The translations under genes and the position numbers were made by a program. From Paraburkholderia antibiotica (lineage in GTDB: Bacteria > Pseudomonadota > Gammaproteobacteria > Burkholderiales > Burkholderiaceae), in assembly GCF_012927125.1 (NCBI RefSeq), contig NZ_JABBFZ010000001.1:434001-498000 (forward strand): DNA of 64,000 nucleotides, in the 5' to 3' direction. The notes beneath the pieces are model-generated. The model made no database searches. It was not told the origin of the DNA and worked only from the letters and a program-made list of their open reading frames with translations. Each line of letters starts with the position of its first letter. Within the stretch, counting starts at the first letter, position 1. This document shows, in pieces, positions 1 through 10,200 of the stretch.

Positions 1-411
1 GCTGCCGTCGAAGCGGCGGATCACAGTGCCGTCGACCGGCCAGATCAGCGAAATCGGGACGGGCGCGGTGGTCGGCCCGTTATCGGGAGGCGTCGGGCGT
101 GGCGCCGCTGACGCGCTCGCGCCGCCGCTACTGCCGCTACCGTTGCTACGAATTGCGCCGCTCGTCGACGCCGCGCCACCCGGCGGCGCGACGCGCAGCA
201 CCTGGCCGACTTCGATCGCGTCGGGATTGGTCAGGTTGTTCCAGCGAACGAGATTCGGCACCGACTGGCGGTTGCCGCGCGCTATCTTCGATAACGTATC
301 GCCCCGTTCGACCCGGTAGTAGCCCGGACCCACCGGCGCCGATCCGCACGCGGCGAGCAGCGCGAGCAAGGCCGCGCAGCCGAGTCGTTTGATTCTTATG
401 GTTTCCAGCAT
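1..411 (-). CDS. LysM/M23-type murein hydrolase activator lipoprotein (C-terminus cut by window edge)
   Basis: The gene starts at 411 on the minus strand and runs off the left edge, so only about 137 residues are visible. Residues 1-22 form a lipoprotein signal ending in LLAAC, with the lipidated Cys at 22. Residues about 31-75 are a LysM peptidoglycan-binding repeat (YYRVERGDTLSKIA, then NPDAIEVGQVLRV). A Ser/Gly/Ala/Pro-rich linker follows. The last visible residues read WPVDGTVIRRF, the usual opening of a LytM/M23 peptidase domain. This layout is that of NlpD/EnvC-type envelope proteins, which activate murein amidases during cell separation. Whether the M23 site is catalytic cannot be seen here. 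Lipoprotein and LysM calls are firm; the NlpD role is inferred. Confidence 0.8.
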   Translation of the reverse strand, partial: MLETIRIKRLGCAALLALLAACGSAPVGPGYYRVERGDTLSKIARGNRQSVPNLVRWNNLTNPDAIEVGQVLRVAPPGGAASTSGAIRSNGSGSSGGASASAAPRPTPPDNGPTTAPVPISLIWPVDGTVIRRFDGS

Positions 412-753
412 TGGACCTCGCAAAGCGCTGCCGCGCGCCGATCCCGATCACGCAGCAGAGGAGACAAAGCGTTCGATTCTAACGGTTTTGCATGGGAACA
501 CCCTCAAGCGGGTATGCGGAGCGTGTGCATGGCCGCGTGTGAGGGATGCACGCCGCGTGTGTTGAGACGCGCCGCGCCGGGTGAGCGTGCGGCGCTGAAC
601 CGGCGCTAAACCGGCGCGAATGGTGGGTGGCCGCTGGGTCGCGCTCGCGCAATATCTTGCAGTACGTACCGGCGCAACGCATCGGCACGGCGCATCGGCA
701 CGACGCGGCAAAACCACCCAGCAATACGACGCCCCAGCGCCGCAAGCACGACC
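412..753. other. Intergenic stretch, no gene recognised
   Basis: This 340-bp gap separates two minus-strand genes. Open frames here have shadow-like Arg/Ala/Pro-rich translations and no family resemblance. It should hold the promoter of the LysM lipoprotein gene, but I see no convincing -35/-10 pair or terminator hairpin. Confidence 0.4.
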
Positions 754-1662
754 TCAGCCCGTCTTCTCGACGGTAATCCGCAGCGCCGCCGCTTCGGTCT
801 GTCCCGGTTCGAGCCAGCGCAAGCCACGGCCGTTGTGGATCGCATCCGGCAAACCGAGCCACGGCTCGACGCAGTAGAAATCGGACTCCGGCTTTTCGGT
901 CCACGTCGTCACCGAGTACCAGGGCACCGAACCCGGGCGCTGCAGATCGATCGTGATCACACGCTTGAGGCCCGGCGCGACGAGTCGCACCGGCTGATCG
1001 GGCGTGCCGACGAGGCAATGGAAGCGGTCGTGAATGCGCGCTTCGTCGAGCGTGTAGCGCGGCGCGCCCGGTTCCGCGGCGCTGATCGAGCCGTCTTCCT
1101 GCTGATGGCAGCGCTCGGTGCGCGGCAGTTCGAGCGAGGTTTCCGCGCGCTGCGTGTGCGGCAGCGTGAAGTAGAAATGGTGGCCGGCGTAGTAGGGCAG
1201 ACGCGTGTCGCCGGTGTTGGTGGTGGTGAGCGTCACGTCGAGTGTGCGCGCATCGACGAGGTCGTAGGCGGCTTCGAAACGGAAGCCGAACGGATAGAAG
1301 CCGCGCGTCGCTTCGCTATCGGTCAGCACCATGCGCAGACCCGCGCGCTGCACGTCGGCATGCGCGTCGAACGGCAGATCGCGCGCGAAGCCGTGCATCG
1401 GCAGTTCGCGCACCGTGCCCTGCGCATCGCGCCAGTAGCCGATCTTGCCGTCGACGCGATGCCGGCCGAGAAACGGAAACAGCAGCGGATTGCCGCCGCG
1501 AATCCGCGCGGGCACGCTCCAGTCGGCGTGTTCGGGCCAGTGGATGACCTCTTCGCCATCGATGATCCACGACAGCAGGCGGCCGCCGGCCTGCGGCGAG
1601 AAACGCAGCACCGACGCGTCCTGATCGATCTCGAGAATGTCCTGTTCGGGGGAAAGGGGCAT
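754..1662 (-). CDS. Aldose 1-epimerase family protein
   Basis: A 302-residue cytoplasmic protein of the galactose-mutarotase-like fold, which interconverts alpha and beta anomers of hexoses. Family marks are the N-terminal strand RFSPQAGGRLLSWIIDG, the segment NPLLFPFLGRHR, a conserved His in PMHGFARD, the catalytic-type His region YYAGHHFYFTLP, and a C-terminal region (FYCVEPWLGLPDAIHNG) carrying the expected acidic residue. There is no signal peptide. It belongs to the broad aldose 1-epimerase / glucose-6-phosphate 1-epimerase-like group, and the sugar is not determinable from sequence. It lies on the same strand as the LysM gene, but 340 bp apart, so co-transcription is not evident. Confidence 0.85.
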   Translation of the reverse strand: MPLSPEQDILEIDQDASVLRFSPQAGGRLLSWIIDGEEVIHWPEHADWSVPARIRGGNPLLFPFLGRHRVDGKIGYWRDAQGTVRELPMHGFARDLPFDAHADVQRAGLRMVLTDSEATRGFYPFGFRFEAAYDLVDARTLDVTLTTTNTGDTRLPYYAGHHFYFTLPHTQRAETSLELPRTERCHQQEDGSISAAEPGAPRYTLDEARIHDRFHCLVGTPDQPVRLVAPGLKRVITIDLQRPGSVPWYSVTTWTEKPESDFYCVEPWLGLPDAIHNGRGLRWLEPGQTEAAALRITVEKTG

Positions 1663-1962
1663 GGTGAATGGTTAGCCAGTAAAGGTTGAGGGGCGCGCGA
1701 AACAGCGAAACAACGGGGCGGCGGCGCTCGGCGCAAAGCCCGTGGGCAGACGCTTGCGCGCGTTCGTTTGCGACGAAAAGCGGCCTTTGCCGCGCTTGCC
1801 GCAGCCGCGCCGCACGCCGGGAATCGCGATTTTGCGCTGCTTTGTGCTACGGGGAAACCCTTCTCGGGAAATTGCGAGTTCCTGAACAAGGCGAACCTTG
1901 CCGATAATCTGTCCGAGCGTTCGGTAAATCCGACTCCGGGCGAACTTGAGCAGGAGGGTGTA
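1663..1962. other. Divergent intergenic region upstream of the small ORF
   Basis: About 300 bp between the divergent epimerase gene and a 28-codon ORF. A GATAAT hexamer at 1903-1908 could be a -10 element for the small ORF, but no good -35 stands at the right distance. AAGG-CGAA-CCTT just before it (about 1888-1899) is a short inverted repeat. Nothing else is supported. Confidence 0.25.
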
Positions 1963-2049
1963 ATGGATCTCGCAATGGCAATGGGTGTGGCCTTGTTCGG
2001 CATGTTCACGGCAAGCACGTACTATTTCTTCCACTCGCTCAAACGCTGA
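1963..2049 (+). CDS. Putative 28-residue single-pass membrane peptide
   Basis: A very short ORF of 28 codons. An AGGAGGG ribosome-binding site at 1952-1958 lies five bases before the ATG, which decides this start; the same frame extends upstream but without a comparable site. The peptide has a short acidic start (MDLAMAMG), one hydrophobic segment rich in Met, Ala, Phe and Tyr (about residues 4-23), and a basic tail ending HSLKR. That is the make-up of a small inner-membrane peptide with a positively charged cytoplasmic end. I recognise no family. Its role is unknown; it might also be a leader peptide. Confidence 0.5.
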   Translation: MDLAMAMGVALFGMFTASTYYFFHSLKR

Positions 2050-2410
2050 TTCCCCTCTCCGGCGCGGCAGACCGTGCCGGGCCGCTGGCCATGCTGGCCG
2101 GCGCCGCATCGTTGGCAGGGACTGGCGCCGCCGTGCGCAGGAACCCTTCGTCCGCTCCGCTGGCACTTTCTCGCGAGCAATTTTCTTTCATCCGGTTGTT
2201 CCGGCATCGCGCTCGATGCCGCCGATTTCCTTGCCCTCGCGTAACAACGGTGTCGAGTTGTGACGCAGCGCGTCAATATTTCCCTGAATGTGGCCTAACC
2301 GCTTGGCGCTGACCTGGCAGCCAGGCATAATCGGTGCGCTTTTTGACGCGCCGTCTGTCCTATTGTGCGGCGCGCAGTTCCCCCGACACTTTCCTTACAA
2401 GGACCGCCGC
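2050..2410 (+). other. Leader region of uppP with an inverted repeat
   Basis: A 360-bp gap before uppP. It contains the perfect interrupted palindrome TGACGC-AGC-GCGTCA at 2261-2275, which could be an operator or the stem of a small hairpin. An open frame continues upstream of the chosen uppP start, but its translation lacks family resemblance and has no ribosome-binding site. Confidence 0.3.
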
Positions 2411-3241
2411 GTGAACCTGTCGTTTCTGATTTTCCTGAGCGTGCTGCAAGGCGTTACCGAACTGTTTCCGGTGAGTAGTCTCGGCCACACGTTGCTCGTG
2501 CCGGCACTGTTCGACATGCATATCGATAAACATGCGCCGCAGTTGCTGCCGTTTCTCGTCGCGCTTCATCTCGGCACCGCGTTCGCGCTGCTGTGGTACT
2601 TCCGCGCGCGTTGGTGCGCGTTGGTGCGCGGTTTTTTCGCGTCGCTCGGCGGACGTCGTAACGACGATGGCCACATGATGTGGGCGTTGATCATCGGTAC
2701 GATTCCGGCGGGTCTCGTCGGGCTCGTGCTCGAAAAGCGCCTCGAAGCAATTTTTCACGATCTTCGGATCGTCGCGGTCGCGCTGATCGTCAACGGCGTG
2801 TTGCTATGGTTCGGCGATCGTCTGCAACGTGCGCGCACGCATCGGGCGCCGGAAAAGCTGACGTTCCGCCAGGCTTTCTTCGTCGGCCTCGCGCAGATCG
2901 GCGCGCTGATTCCGGGCTTCTCGCGCAGCGGTCTGACGATGATCGCCGGCAATGCGGCCGGCCTGACCACCGAGAAGGCCGCCGAGTTTTCGTTCCTGCT
3001 CGGCACGCCGATCATTTTCGCGGCCGGCGTGCTCGAATTGCCGAAGCTGCTGCACGCGCCGAGCCAACTTGCCGACGCCGCGCTCGGCGGTGTGCTGACC
3101 GCGATCGCCGCGTATCTGAGCGTGCGTTTCCTGATGCGCTATTTCGAAGGCCGCGGCCGTCTCGCGTCGTTCGGCGTGTACTGCGTGATCGCGGGGATCG
3201 TGTTCCTCGGCTGGTTCCTGACGCATCCGCAACCGGTCTGA
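2411..3241 (+). CDS. uppP: Undecaprenyl-diphosphatase (UppP/BacA)
   Basis: An integral inner-membrane enzyme that dephosphorylates undecaprenyl pyrophosphate, recycling the lipid carrier for peptidoglycan and other envelope glycans; overexpression gives bacitracin resistance in the family. The GTG start at 2411, eight bases after an AAGGA site, gives 276 residues, the usual family length. Both diagnostic motifs are present: [13 protein letters not shown] near residue 15 and [13 protein letters not shown] near residue 160. About eight hydrophobic segments are visible. The first motif has LF where many homologues have FL, which is conservative. A tRNA-Arg gene follows 270 bp downstream, so this is ordinary core genome at the island edge. 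Confidence 0.95.
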   Translation: MNLSFLIFLSVLQGVTELFPVSSLGHTLLVPALFDMHIDKHAPQLLPFLVALHLGTAFALLWYFRARWCALVRGFFASLGGRRNDDGHMMWALIIGTIPAGLVGLVLEKRLEAIFHDLRIVAVALIVNGVLLWFGDRLQRARTHRAPEKLTFRQAFFVGLAQIGALIPGFSRSGLTMIAGNAAGLTTEKAAEFSFLLGTPIIFAAGVLELPKLLHAPSQLADAALGGVLTAIAAYLSVRFLMRYFEGRGRLASFGVYCVIAGIVFLGWFLTHPQPV

Positions 3242-3510
3242 GCGGGCACGGGTGATCGGTTATAATCCGGGCCCCGATTGGCCTTGCGGTTGTCGCAGGG
3301 TTGCCATGAAGGCCGCTCATGGGTGAGGGCGCGAGCACGGTAGGTGTGTCGCGCTGTCAGCCGGGCTGATGCGGTAATCGAAGCAACTGCGGCAACCCGT
3401 CGAAGCCGCGCGCGGAATTTCCGGCTGGCTGTCCGGTCAGTTAGAATTTCAGTTTGTAGGGAATCGCGCGGCTCGCCGCGAGCGCCGGTTTCATGCAGAT
3501 GCCAATCAAT

Positions 3511-3587
3511 ACGGCAGTAGCTCAGCTGGATAGAGCATCGGCCTTCTAAGCCGAGGGTCGGGGGTTCGAGCCCCTCCTGCCGTACCA
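3511..3587 (+). tRNA. tRNA-Arg (anticodon UCU)
   Basis: A 77-base tRNA gene with encoded CCA. The acceptor stem pairs ACGGCAG with CTGCCGT. The D arm reads AGCTCAGCTGGATAGAGC. The anticodon stem TCGGC/GCCGA encloses the loop CTTCTAA with anticodon TCT at 3545-3547, which reads AGA/AGG-type arginine codons. The T arm contains GGTTCGAGCCCC. All arms fold without mismatch problems. Its 3' half recurs in decayed form at 31370-31418. Confidence 0.95.
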
Positions 3588-3588
3588 G
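3538..3588 (+). repeat. Left attachment-site-like repeat (3' half of tRNA-Arg)
   Basis: The 51 bp from the anticodon stem to one base past CCA recur at 31370-31418 with four differences: T to G in the anticodon loop, two single-base deletions, and C to T. A direct repeat made of a tRNA 3' end is the classic footprint of integrase-mediated insertion, so this is read as attL of an island spanning to 31.4 kb. No integrase gene is seen. Confidence 0.6.
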
Positions 3589-3596
3589 CCTTGCTA

Positions 3597-3624
3597 ACGG
3601 CCCGCAATTTCGCGGGCCGTTTTC
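3597..3624 (+). terminator. Rho-independent terminator after tRNA-Arg
   Basis: A nine-base-pair GC-rich stem (ACGGCCCGC at 3597-3605 with GCGGGCCGT at 3612-3620), a six-base loop and a short T run directly follow the tRNA gene. Confidence 0.75.
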
Positions 3625-4267
3625 ATTGGGTGCCTTGAATTTGCGGGCGCCTCTCTCTTCCGGATTGACTACCCGCTCGCTTTACGTCAAACGTGCGCGC
3701 ATCCGACAAACGGCTCGCTCACGACATCGCCTGCACCCGAACGATTTGGGCGTCGTCTTATAGGCTTGCGATGCGCTCCGCTATACCGTTAGCGCTTTAC
3801 CACGCTACGGTAGACACCGATCTGGAGCGCAAGATGTCCGTACGCTGCACTTTCTCGTTGAATGCAAAAACGACCTCTACTCCGTTGTACCGCGCGGGTT
3901 TTGGTTCGGTGACGGCCTACTTGAATTCAATAGGCCCGGACAATTCATCCGCTCGCATAAGCTCGACCTGCCGGTCCCCGGTAGCAGGTTGCGCGCCGCA
4001 ACTATCGTGCAGATGTTTGGTTTTGCCGAATAGCGGGTGACGTTGCGACCTTGCGATTAGAACGGACTGAAATTTAAATCCATGCACATTGGATTAATAA
4101 TCCGTCAGTTGTGCGCAACGTCATCTAATGAGTTCGTCAACCATTGTTACGCGTAGTCCTCGTAATGGGAATTGCGTGATAGCTTGAGCGCCAACATGAC
4201 GCGGTGAGTGGTTCAGGGAGTAGGGCACCGCAGTCAAAAAACTAAAAAGAACAACCTAACCCACGCA
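3625..4267 (+). other. Long upstream region of the cdiA-like gene
   Basis: About 640 bp without a convincing gene. The open frame at 3693-4040 has a Ser/Arg/Thr-rich translation without family resemblance. The part nearest the gene is AT-rich for this genome and carries a candidate promoter (4051-4079) and the perfect palindrome GGATTA-A-TAATCC at 4091-4103. This is where control of the exoprotein gene is most likely to act. Confidence 0.4.
4051..4079 (+). promoter_or_regulatory. Candidate sigma-70 promoter for the cdiA-like gene
   Basis: TTGCGA at 4051-4056, a 17-bp spacer and TTAAAT at 4074-4079 match the -35/-10 layout with two mismatches in each hexamer. The palindrome GGATTA-A-TAATCC at 4091-4103 lies about where transcription would begin, a fitting place for a repressor. 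This is pattern-based only. Confidence 0.35.
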
Positions 4268-7200
4268 ATGAAGACCAACCATCGCGATATCGCGGCTTCG
4301 CTATTGCAGCGTGAGCTTGCGCGCTTCAGTGCATCGACTGCACGCCGCTTCGCTGCGCCAGCCTGTGACGACGGTTCGCCGCGTGCACGATGGATGCGCG
4401 TGACGGCGTGCATCATGGCAGTGGTGATGTATTTCGCGCCAGCCGTGCTACTTGCCGACGCCACCGCGCATGCCGCGCCGATTGTCGATCCGCGCGCGCC
4501 GATTCCCTTCCAGCCGACCATCACGCAGACAAGCACGGGCATCCCCACCGTCAACATCACTGCCCCGAATTCGAACGGCCTCAGTCTGAATAGCTACCAG
4601 TCGTTCAATATCGACAGTCGAGGCCTCGTGCTGAACAACAGCCTGACTGGTGGCACGCCGCTGCTGGGCGGCACGCTTGGTGCGAATCCGAATCTCGCGG
4701 GCCGTACGGCTACGACGATCATCAATCAGGTGACATCCACTGGTCCTGCTTCCTCATTGCTGGGTCCCCTTGAAGTGTTTGGGAATCCGGCTACCGTCAT
4801 CATAAGCAATCCGAACGGTATTTCAGTCAACGGGATGGCGCTGACGAACATGCCAGGACTGGTGCTGACCACAGGTACGGTGCAGTTCCTCACGGGTATT
4901 GGCGGGACCTCGACGGGCTTCACGAATGCCGGTGCGCTCGCCTATAGCGTGAATTCGGGCAACATTTCGATCAACGGGCCACCGGGGGAGAATGGGCCAG
5001 GCGCTGGTATCGCCGGCACCGTTGGCAATATCGATATCATCGGCCAGACCATTAACGTCAACGCGCCGCTGCAGGCCGATAGCCGCGTTAACCTGATTGC
5101 GGGCAACCAGCTCGCCACGCCTACCGCGTCGGATTCCACCGGTACGACCTACGGCACGACGTCGAACGGGACGATCAACACGGCGGCCGCGATCGGCAAT
5201 GGCGGCCTTGCCATCGACGCGAACCAGTTCGGTTCGGTCACGAGCGGCCAGGTGTTCATCGTCTCGACTGCGGCCGGCATGGGTGTGAACACGCAAGGCG
5301 CGCTCTCGGCAACCGCAGGCAATGTGGTCGTCAGTGCGAATGGCGATATCGATGTAGGTTCGACGTACGCGAAGCAGAGCGCGACGCTCATCAGCGCGGG
5401 CAACGTGTCGATAAGTGGCAATGGTCTGGCCAGCCAGTACACGGTGAATGCCGCTGGCGACATTTCCGCCGCGGGCGCAACGGTGCAGTCGGTGCAGGAC
5501 CTGAACATGACGGCGGGCGGTAGCCTGTCGGTCGGCTCAGCCCGGTCGAACGGCAACGTGAACCTGACTGCGGGCGGCGACATGTCTGTCGGCTCGGTTG
5601 CCACGGGCGACAGTCTCACACTGACCACGACCGGAAAATCCGGCAACGGTGACCTGACCGTGGGCGGCGCGGTGTCGGCGCCAGGCGCAGTCGCGCTGAA
5701 TGCGGCACGCGATATCACCGTGAACGGGGCGGTCACGGGCGGCTCCAGCGTACAGCTCAACGCGCAGCGCAACGCGTCGATTAACGGTCAGGCTCTATCC
5801 GGCGGTACGTTGTCGCTGAGCGGTACGACGGGCAACGTTAGTACGTCCGGCAGCGTGCTGGCCAATGGCGATCTCTCTGCGGTGGCCGGTCAGGCGATGA
5901 CGCTGGGCGGCAATGTCAGCACGAGCGGCAATACGTTACTGACAGCCGGCACCGACCTGACCATTTCGGGCAATGTGTCCGGTAACGGCAGCGGATCGCT
6001 TGGCGCGGGCGGCAACCTGTCGGGCAGCGGCAGTGCGAGCTTCGGACAGGACGCGACGTTGAGCGCCGCGCAGGCAATCGATCTGAGTGGTTCGGTCCAG
6101 ACTGGCGGCAATCTGAGTGCGGCAGCCGGCAGCAGTCTGACCGTGGGCGCAGCGACGGCTGTCGGCGATGCGACGCTCAAAGCCAGTGGAGGGGACGCGT
6201 CGATCAACGGGGCGGTGCTCGCCGGTGGCAATCTGGTGGCGCAGGCAACCGGCAATCTGACCGTTGCCGGTAGCACGACCAGCCTCGGGACCACCACGCT
6301 CACCGCGCAGTCGGGCAACCTGAGCGCGCAAGGCGATCTGAAGTCAACGGGCGATGCGTCGCTGTCGGCCGCTCAGACGCTCGTTGTGACCGGCAACACC
6401 CAGGTGGGCGGGAACGCGACACTGTCGGGTGCCAACATCACCACGGGCGGCACGACCACTGTATCCGGCACGCTGAACGCCGCCGCGCAAAACACACTCG
6501 ACCTGTCCGCAGGGCAGCTCAACGTCGTGCGGGATGCCACGCTCACCGGCACGAACGTGTCGACGGGCGGGGCGCTGATCGGCGGTAACTTCACCGCGAA
6601 CGCGAGCAACCAGCTGACAACCGGTGGCAGTCAGACGCTGGTCCAGGGGGCGGCGGCGCTGACCGGTACCAATGGCGTCACCAATACCAGCAGCGTGCTC
6701 GCGGGTGGGCCGCTTACCGTCACGGGTGCGAATGTCACCAACGGCGCTGGCGCGAACCTGATCTCGACGGCCGCGACGACGGTCAACGCCGTCAACCTGA
6801 ACAACGCCGGCGCCATCGCCGGCCTGACGACAGCGGTAACGGCGAGCGGCGCGCTGACCAACAACAACGGCGCCATTGTCGGCACGAATCTGCTGAACGT
6901 TACGACGGGCAACCTGGCAGGTAACCAGAACGGCGTGCTGTTCGCGGGCAGTACCGATCCGTCCAGTCCCGCCACACCCGGCGATGCGACGATCACCGTG
7001 ACCGGCGGTAGCGGCACGTTCAACAATGCAGGCGGTCAGATTGCCGCGCAGCACGACCTCACGCTGAACCTCCAGAACCAGGCGTTCGATCCGTCGGCAG
7101 CCACGAGTGGCACGATCAATCTCGGCAATGCGCTGACGATCAATACGCAGCAGCTTAACAATTCGGGCACCTGGGCGATGCCGGGTAATAGCGTTTCGAT

Positions 7201-10200
7201 CAACGCGGCACAGGGCTTTAGCAATAGCGGCACGATCAGCAAAGCTGGCGATATCACGTTATCGACGAACGGAACGCTCACCAACAGTGGCACGATCTCG
7301 GCCGGTAACGACGTGAACCTGTCCGGCACGATCGTCAACCAGGCGGGCGGGACGATCGCGGCCAACGAAGACGTGAATCTCACGGGCGTGACGACCAATG
7401 CGGGCACGGTCAGCGCGGTGCGCGACGTCAACCTGAACGGCAGCAGCTTCGACAACAGCGGGGCGACCACGCGGGCCGGCCGCGATCTGAACGCGAACCT
7501 GTCGGGCGATCTGACAAACGTCGGCGGCACGATGACGGCGCAGAACGATGTCACGATCAATGCGGCCAACGTCAATAACAGCCAGGCCGGCAGCAACACG
7601 ACGACCACCACCACGACCACGACGACCGTCGCGGCCGCGGGGCTAGGCTCCGCGTTGCTGTCGGCGCCGATGGGTAGCGAAACATACACGTTGCAGTCGA
7701 CGAACCAGGTCAGCGACATCACGAGCACCTTCACGGGCGTTATCACGGGACGCGTCGGCGATCTGCAGCCGACGGGTGCGGCCACCATCACCGCGCCGGA
7801 CCTCAGTAGCGGCACGCTGTACGGCGTTGCGTTGCCGGACGTGACTCAGACCACCACCACGACACAGCCGTCCGGCGCGGCGGGTGTGATCGCGGCCGGC
7901 CATGACCTGTCGATCACGACCGGCGCGCTCAACAATCATGGCGGCATGCTGTCGGCGGGCAACAACGTCACGCTGAAGGTGGCATCGCTCGACAACGGCG
8001 GCGACGCTGCCGTCACGACGATTACCGACAGCATCGATGCCGCCTCCTACGCGAGCTTTCTCACGCAGCTGAAAGCCGCTTATCAGGCTGGCACGCTCGA
8101 GGTCGCGCTCGACACCGTCGATGCACTCGACAACAGCTACAACACGCCGCTGGTCGGCCAGGCGAACATCATCACGTCGACGCCGGCGCCGATCCTGCAG
8201 ACCTCGACGCTCACGACCTACACGAGCCAGAACGCGGGGCAGATCGTCGCGGGTAACAATCTGTCGTTGACCGGCACAGGTGCGAGCCTGACCAACGCGG
8301 GGAATCTGTATGCCGGGCAGGATCTGCTGATTACCGCGAACAACTTCACGAACCAGGGGTATCACACCAGCAACGTGACTTCGTCGACTGGCTGCGTGGC
8401 GGGCGTGGCGGTGGGGCAGTGCGGGTACTTCGGCACGATGCTCACGAGCGACTTTGAAGAGATCATGTACGAGCGCCCCGGGCAGGACTTCACGGACGCG
8501 ATGACGAACAGCGCTGTCGCCGCGTACCTGGTGAGCGGCTATTCGGTGCCGTTTGGCCCGCACAACGACGCGGCGAACATTTTCGGCGATCAGACCAGCA
8601 CGCAGAGCTACAGCTACACGCAGACCAACAACACGGTCTTTGCGGGCCGCGATCTGGTGATTGCCGCGCCGGTGGTGAACAACACCTATGGCAATCTGCT
8701 CGCTGGCCGCGACGTCGTGATCGGTGGCGCCGGCACCACGCGCGACAACACGAACCCGACGACCCCGCAGACGAATCTTACGCAGTCGTCGGCACTGACG
8801 AACACATCGGGCAATATCCAGGCAGGGCGCGATATCGCAATCAGCACGGCGGCGCTGACCAACACCGTTTCGGCGCCGGCGCAGGTGTACCAGAACTATG
8901 GCCAGACGGCGCAGTTCGGTTGCAGCGGCGCCTTCGTGCATTACTGCGACGCCTTCGTCGATGTGCAGTCGGGTGATGTGTCGACGATCACCGCGAATCG
9001 CAACCTGTCGATCAATGCGGGGAGCGTGACCAACACCGGCAGTCTGATCACCGCGGGCAGCGCTGCGACGGTGACGGCCACCTCGACGATCACGAACCAG
9101 GATCAGACGCTCAACGCTTACTGGCACGACGCGTACTGGGCGCCTGTGCTCGGTTCGTCGAAACCGCCTGACAACTTCGGTTGCGGGACCGCTGCCAACT
9201 GCGCGACGCTGTTTGGCAGCGCCTATCAGAGCGGCGCCGGTATCCAGCCGCCGACGCCGTATGCGAGCCTGCCCGGCACGATCCAGGCGCCTTCGCTGTC
9301 GGTGAGCGCCGGCGGCCAGGTGCAGAACTCGGGCAATGTGATGGGGCAGCAGGTCGCGATCACGGGCGCCTCGCTCGTCAACGGCCTGACGTCGCCGGCG
9401 ATCTATACGCCGCAGCCGACCGGCTCGCAGCAGGTGATTTCGCTCGGCCCGGTGGGCACGCCGGTCGCGGCGACAAACGCGGCCAACCAGGCGGGCAATC
9501 TCGGGCTGATGGGGGCTGGTCTTGGGGCCGCGTCGGGTATCGGCAGCGCCATTGCGGGCGGCTCGGGCGCTGCGCTCAGTTCTGCCGCGAATGCAGGCTC
9601 CGGCGGCGGCGCCGTATCCGTGCCTGGCAGTCCCTCGGTGCAGACACCCGCGGGCGTCTCACACAGTGCGACCTATCTGGTGAGCAGTCCGGCCTCGCAG
9701 GTGATGGGCGATATCGGCGGAGCGCAACTGCTTGCGGCGCTGCCTGCGAGCCTGCAGCCATCCACGACGCAGTTCTACTACGACCCGTTCACCGAGGACC
9801 AGGTCCTGCAGCAGGCCGCGCTTGCGCAGACCGGTCAGGCGAGCTTTGTGAGTGGACTGGCGTACGACAACCAGAACCAGACGTCGGTGGCCAACCAGGA
9901 GAAACAGGTCCTCTACGGCAACGCGATCCAGTATGCGGAGGCGAACAACCTTGCGCTGGGGACGCCGCTCTCGCAGTCGCAGATCGCCTCGCTCGATGCG
10001 CCGATGCTGTGGTACGTCGAGGAGACGGTGCCGGAGCCGGGTTGCACGGCGACGGGCAACGCGGCATGTCCGACCGTGCAGGCGCTGATGCCGCAGGTGT
10101 ACCTGCCGCAGAACTACGCGGTGGTCGAGCACGACGGCACGATCACGGGTCAGAACGTGACGCTGACGGCGACGAACGGCGGGGCGATCACGAACACCGG

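Noticed and set aside
3242..3510. TATAAT at 3261-3266 as the tRNA-Arg promoter
   Set aside because: It lies 245 bp before the tRNA and has no -35 element at the proper distance; it may belong to an unseen short transcript but cannot be assigned.
3750..3835. A tRNA-like stretch on the minus strand (AGCGTGGTAAAGCGC next to a CGCT/AGCG stem)
   Set aside because: D-arm-like words are present, but no acceptor stem, anticodon stem or T arm can be formed together.
3693..4040. 115-codon plus-strand frame before cdiA
   Set aside because: Composition is Ser/Arg/Thr/Cys-rich without family resemblance, and there is no ribosome-binding site.
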